64,000 nt of DNA from Leucobacter sp. cx-328. Its GTDB lineage: Bacteria; Actinomycetota; Actinomycetes; Actinomycetales; Microbacteriaceae. Below the pieces are notes generated by a model, which did not search any database, was not told the DNA's origin, and saw nothing but the letters and a program-made list of their open reading frames with translations. Made by a program: the position numbers and the translations under genes. Shown here piece after piece: positions 60,514 through 64,000 of this stretch (its first letter is position 1; each line of letters opens with the position of its first letter). The stretch covers positions 1 to 64,000 of the forward strand of contig NZ_JACVMX010000003.1 of assembly GCF_014530035.1 (NCBI RefSeq). Reading direction: 5' to 3'.

Positions 60514-61128
60514 ATGGTTTACACCCTTCCTGAGATGCCCTACGATTACGCAGCACTGGAGCCGCACATTAGCGGCAAGATTATGGAGCTGCACCACAGC
60601 AAGCACCACCAGGCATACGTTACCGGCGCAAACGCAGCCGTTGAGGCGCTCGCAGAGGCTCGCGAATCGGGCAACCTTGCAAACGTGAACAAGCTTGAGA
60701 AGGACCTCGCGTTCAACCTCGGCGGTCACGTGAACCACACCATCTTCTGGAACAACATGTCGCCCGAGGGTGGCGAACGTCCCGAGGGTGAGCTCGCAGC
60801 TGCAATCGACGAGTTCTTCGGCAGCTTCGAGAAGTTCCAGGCACAGTTCACCGCGACTGCACTCGGCGTGCAGGGCTCGGGCTGGGCTGCACTTGCGTGG
60901 GATTCGCTCGGTCAGCGTCCGAACATCGTTCAGCTCTTCGATCAGCAGGGCAACCTTCCCGCTGGCACCACTCCGCTCCTCATGCTCGACGTGTGGGAGC
61001 ACGCGTACTACCTCGACTACCTCAACGTTCGCGCTGACTACGTCAAGGCATTCTGGAACATCGCAAACTGGCAGGACGTCGCACAGCGCTTCGAGACCGC
61101 TCGTTCGCAGACCCCCGGCCTGATCTAA
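60514..61128 (+). CDS. sodA: Superoxide dismutase, manganese type
   Basis: 204 residues. Metal ligands are His27, His75 (HVNHTIFW), Asp159 and His163 ([11 protein letters not shown]). Gly-Gly-His at 70-72 and Gln in FDQQGNLP are the positions that mark manganese rather than iron enzymes. ATG 60514 gives the family start [18 protein letters not shown]. No export signal. It stands between whiA and pgk, each side closed by a hairpin. Confidence 0.95.
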   Translation: MVYTLPEMPYDYAALEPHISGKIMELHHSKHHQAYVTGANAAVEALAEARESGNLANVNKLEKDLAFNLGGHVNHTIFWNNMSPEGGERPEGELAAAIDEFFGSFEKFQAQFTATALGVQGSGWAALAWDSLGQRPNIVQLFDQQGNLPAGTTPLLMLDVWEHAYYLDYLNVRADYVKAFWNIANWQDVAQRFETARSQTPGLI

Positions 61129-61136
61129 TTTCCGTT

Positions 61137-61172
61137 AAGCGGGTGGGTGACTCTTTCGTCACCCACCCGCTT
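61137..61172 (+). terminator. Terminator of sodA
   Basis: AAGCGGGTGGGTGAC pairs perfectly with GTCACCCACCCGCTT around TCTTTC, then TTCGG. Confidence 0.85.
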
Positions 61173-61213
61173 CGGCATGTTCTCCCGAAATACCACTAGG
61201 AGTATTCACCGCT

Positions 61214-62412
<1,199 letters not shown>

Positions 62413-62416
<4 letters not shown>

Positions 62417-63207
62417 GCGCACAGTTCACTCGCACTCCGCTGATCGCGGGTAACTGGAAGATGAACTTCGACCACCTGCAGGCAATCGCATTCGTGCAGA
62501 AGCTTGCATGGGGCCTGAAGGACGCAAAGCACGACTTCGCTGACGCAGAGGTTGCCGTCTTCCCCCCGTTCACCGATTTGCGTTCGGTGCAGACCCTGCT
62601 TTCTGCCGACAAGCTCGCACTGAGTCTCGGCGCTCAAGATGTTTCGCCGCAGGCCTCCGGCGCGTTCACCGGAGACATCTCTGCCGCGATGCTCACAAAG
62701 CTTGATGTTCAGTACGTCATTATCGGTCACTCGGAGCGTCGCCACGGTCACGGCGAGTCTGACGAGGTCGTGGCGGCGAAGACTGCTGCAACCGCACAGG
62801 CTGGCATGGTTCCTGTGATCTGCGTCGGCGAAACCGCTGAAGATCTCGAGACACACGGTGCCGCCGCGGTTCCCGTTGCTCAACTGCGTGCGGCTCTCGC
62901 CGGCGTACCGACCGGCGCTCCCTTCGTGGTTGCGTATGAGCCCGTGTGGGCGATTGGGAGCGGCCAGGCCGCAACTCCCGAGCAGGCTCAGGCTGTCGCT
63001 CAGGCACTTCGCGCAGCGATCACCGAAGTTGCAGGCGAAGAGGTCGCCAACGCAACTCGTGTCCTGTATGGCGGATCGGTCACCAGCGACAACATTGCAG
63101 CGTTCATGCGCCAGCCAGATGTTGACGGCGCACTGGTAGGTGGCGCTAGCCTGAAGGTGGACGAGTTCCAGCGGATCATCCGATTCCGCCAACACGTCGG
63201 CGCGTAG
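62413..63207 (+). CDS. tpiA: Triose-phosphate isomerase
   Basis: 264 residues, TIM barrel. Catalytic His106 (IIGHSERR) and Glu176 (AYEPVWAIG), with the flexible loop [10 protein letters not shown]. Lys in NWKMN completes the site. Start overlaps the pgk stop. Confidence 0.97.
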
Positions 63208-63294
63208 CCATTTCAGGGCCGTTCGGCGGCTATACTGGTGTCTGGTCCGTCGGCGCCGCGCACCTCGCGCGACGCCAAGTGAAAGGTTTCCTCA

Positions 63295-63543
63295 GTGCTC
63301 GTAGTTAAGATCATCCTCTTGGCGCTGCTTGTTCTTACGAGCTTGCTCCTGACGCTGTTCATCTTGCTGCACAAGGGTCGCGGTGGCGGCCTCTCCGACA
63401 TGTTCGGTGGCGGTATGGGGTCAGCGCTCGGGTCGTCGGGTGTCGCAGAGCGAAACCTTAACCGTATTACGGTTGTCGTCTCGATCGTTTGGGTTCTCTC
63501 GATCGTCGGCGTCAACGTTATTGATCGCTTCACGCTGATCTAA
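63295..63543 (+). CDS. secG: Preprotein translocase subunit SecG
   Basis: 82 residues with two membrane helices (about 1-22 and 55-75) joined by a Gly-rich loop (GGLSDMFGGGMG), the SecG pattern. GTG 63295 follows AAAGG. TATACT at 63231-63236 may be its own -10. Position after tpiA is conserved. Confidence 0.93.
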   Translation: MLVVKIILLALLVLTSLLLTLFILLHKGRGGGLSDMFGGGMGSALGSSGVAERNLNRITVVVSIVWVLSIVGVNVIDRFTLI

Positions 63544-63571
63544 GTTTTATCTTCTAGAAAGCAGGTCACTC

Positions 63572-63928
63572 GTGGCAGGCAGCAGTAATGCTATCCGCGG
63601 TGCCCGCGTCGGTTCTGGTCCCATGGGGGAGCAAGATCACGGCGTGCGTGCCGAACGTGTACAGGTCTCATACTGGGACGCACTGGGCAACGAAACGATC
63701 CGCTACTTCTCGGCTGATGTCGCCGACGAAGAAATCCCGGATCAGATTGATTCGCCGACCTCGGGCCTGCCCGCTGGTCGCGACAAGAACGAGCCGCCGC
63801 AGGTCGTGAAGAACGAGCCGTACAAGACGCACCTCGCATATGTGAAGGAGCGTCGCACCGAAGAGGAAGCTGTTGAGCTTCTCGAAGAGGCTCTGCAGAA
63901 GCTTCGTGCTCGTCGCGGTCGCCGCTAG
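63572..63928 (+). CDS. rbpA: RNA polymerase-binding protein RbpA
   Basis: 118 residues. Actinobacterial transcription activator that binds the principal sigma factor and core enzyme and stabilises the open complex. N-terminal tail with the RGARVGSG basic motif, core domain (SADVADEEIP, SGLPAG) and C-terminal sigma-interaction helix (VKERRTEEEAVELLEEALQ). The core contains no cysteine; Ser stands where zinc-binding members have Cys. Start GTG 63572 behind AGAAAG. Confidence 0.92.
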   Translation: MAGSSNAIRGARVGSGPMGEQDHGVRAERVQVSYWDALGNETIRYFSADVADEEIPDQIDSPTSGLPAGRDKNEPPQVVKNEPYKTHLAYVKERRTEEEAVELLEEALQKLRARRGRR

Positions 63929-63939
63929 GCACAACGACT

Positions 63940-63992
63940 CACAATAGGAAAGGCCCCAACCAAAACGCTTGGGGCCTTTCCTATTGTGTTCT
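63940..63992. terminator. Long terminator after rbpA
   Basis: A 20-bp perfect inverted repeat (CACAATAGGAAAGGCC... and its complement ending at 63988) around nine bases, flanked by A/T on both sides, so it can act in both directions. Confidence 0.9.
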
Positions 63993-64000
63993 ACAGGCAG

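Overview
The window is GC-rich, gene-dense bacterial chromosome that reads as an actinobacterium, most probably Microbacteriaceae. Supporting markers are WhiA, RbpA, a DUF4233 gene between folC and ndk, paired clpP1-clpP2, an ileS leader of the actinobacterial translational T-box type, frequent GTG/TTG starts and likely leaderless starts. I could not fix the genus. Nearly everything is chromosomal core. I saw no insertion sequence, prophage, CRISPR array, toxin-antitoxin pair or recognised defence system.

Layout. 1-9060: tRNA genes facing both ways (Gly-GCC, Val-CAC, then Gly-GCC, Cys-GCA, Val-GAC), a fatty-acid desaturase, pyrR-carA-carB behind a PyrR-binding leader, and a membrane-anchored protein with an HELLH zinc-protease motif. 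9179-20956: thrS, a HIT-family phosphorylase/hydrolase, yebC and ruvC; a TRIC-type channel gene pointing the other way; then recO-uppS-dusB-dgt-dnaG and an orphan ABC ATPase. 21038-22066: two near-identical tRNA-Asn transcription units in tandem and tRNA-Gly(UCC). 22160-25946: efeUOB ferrous-iron/heme uptake with a probable IdeR/DtxR box.

25994-33191 is the accessory part. It holds a TetR-controlled operon (NCS1 permease, DUF917 protein, hydantoinase-A-like protein) that looks like a hydantoin or thiohydantoin utilisation module, a MarR-MFS efflux pair whose transporter appears to start at ACG, and an AHSA1-type protein. 33318-37613: tRNA-Pro, tig and clpP1-clpP2-clpX (protein folding and turnover). 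37814-47333: valS with two small followers on the minus strand, then ileS (T-box)-folC-DUF4233-ndk. 47418-50621: ilvD and two regulators. 50859-63928: uvrB, an AHSA1-like gene, LexA-boxed uvrA-uvrC-rapZ, whiA, sodA, pgk-tpiA, secG and rbpA.

The most notable features are the DUF917/HyuA/NCS1 operon; the putative ACG start; the HExxH membrane protein family; the tandem tRNA-Asn units around a spacer of unknown origin; and repeated breaks in otherwise conserved gene clusters (no pyrBC with pyrR-carAB, no ruvAB after ruvC, no gapA before pgk, no phosphatidylinositol-mannoside genes after the HIT gene). All calls are from reading the sequence; no database search was run.
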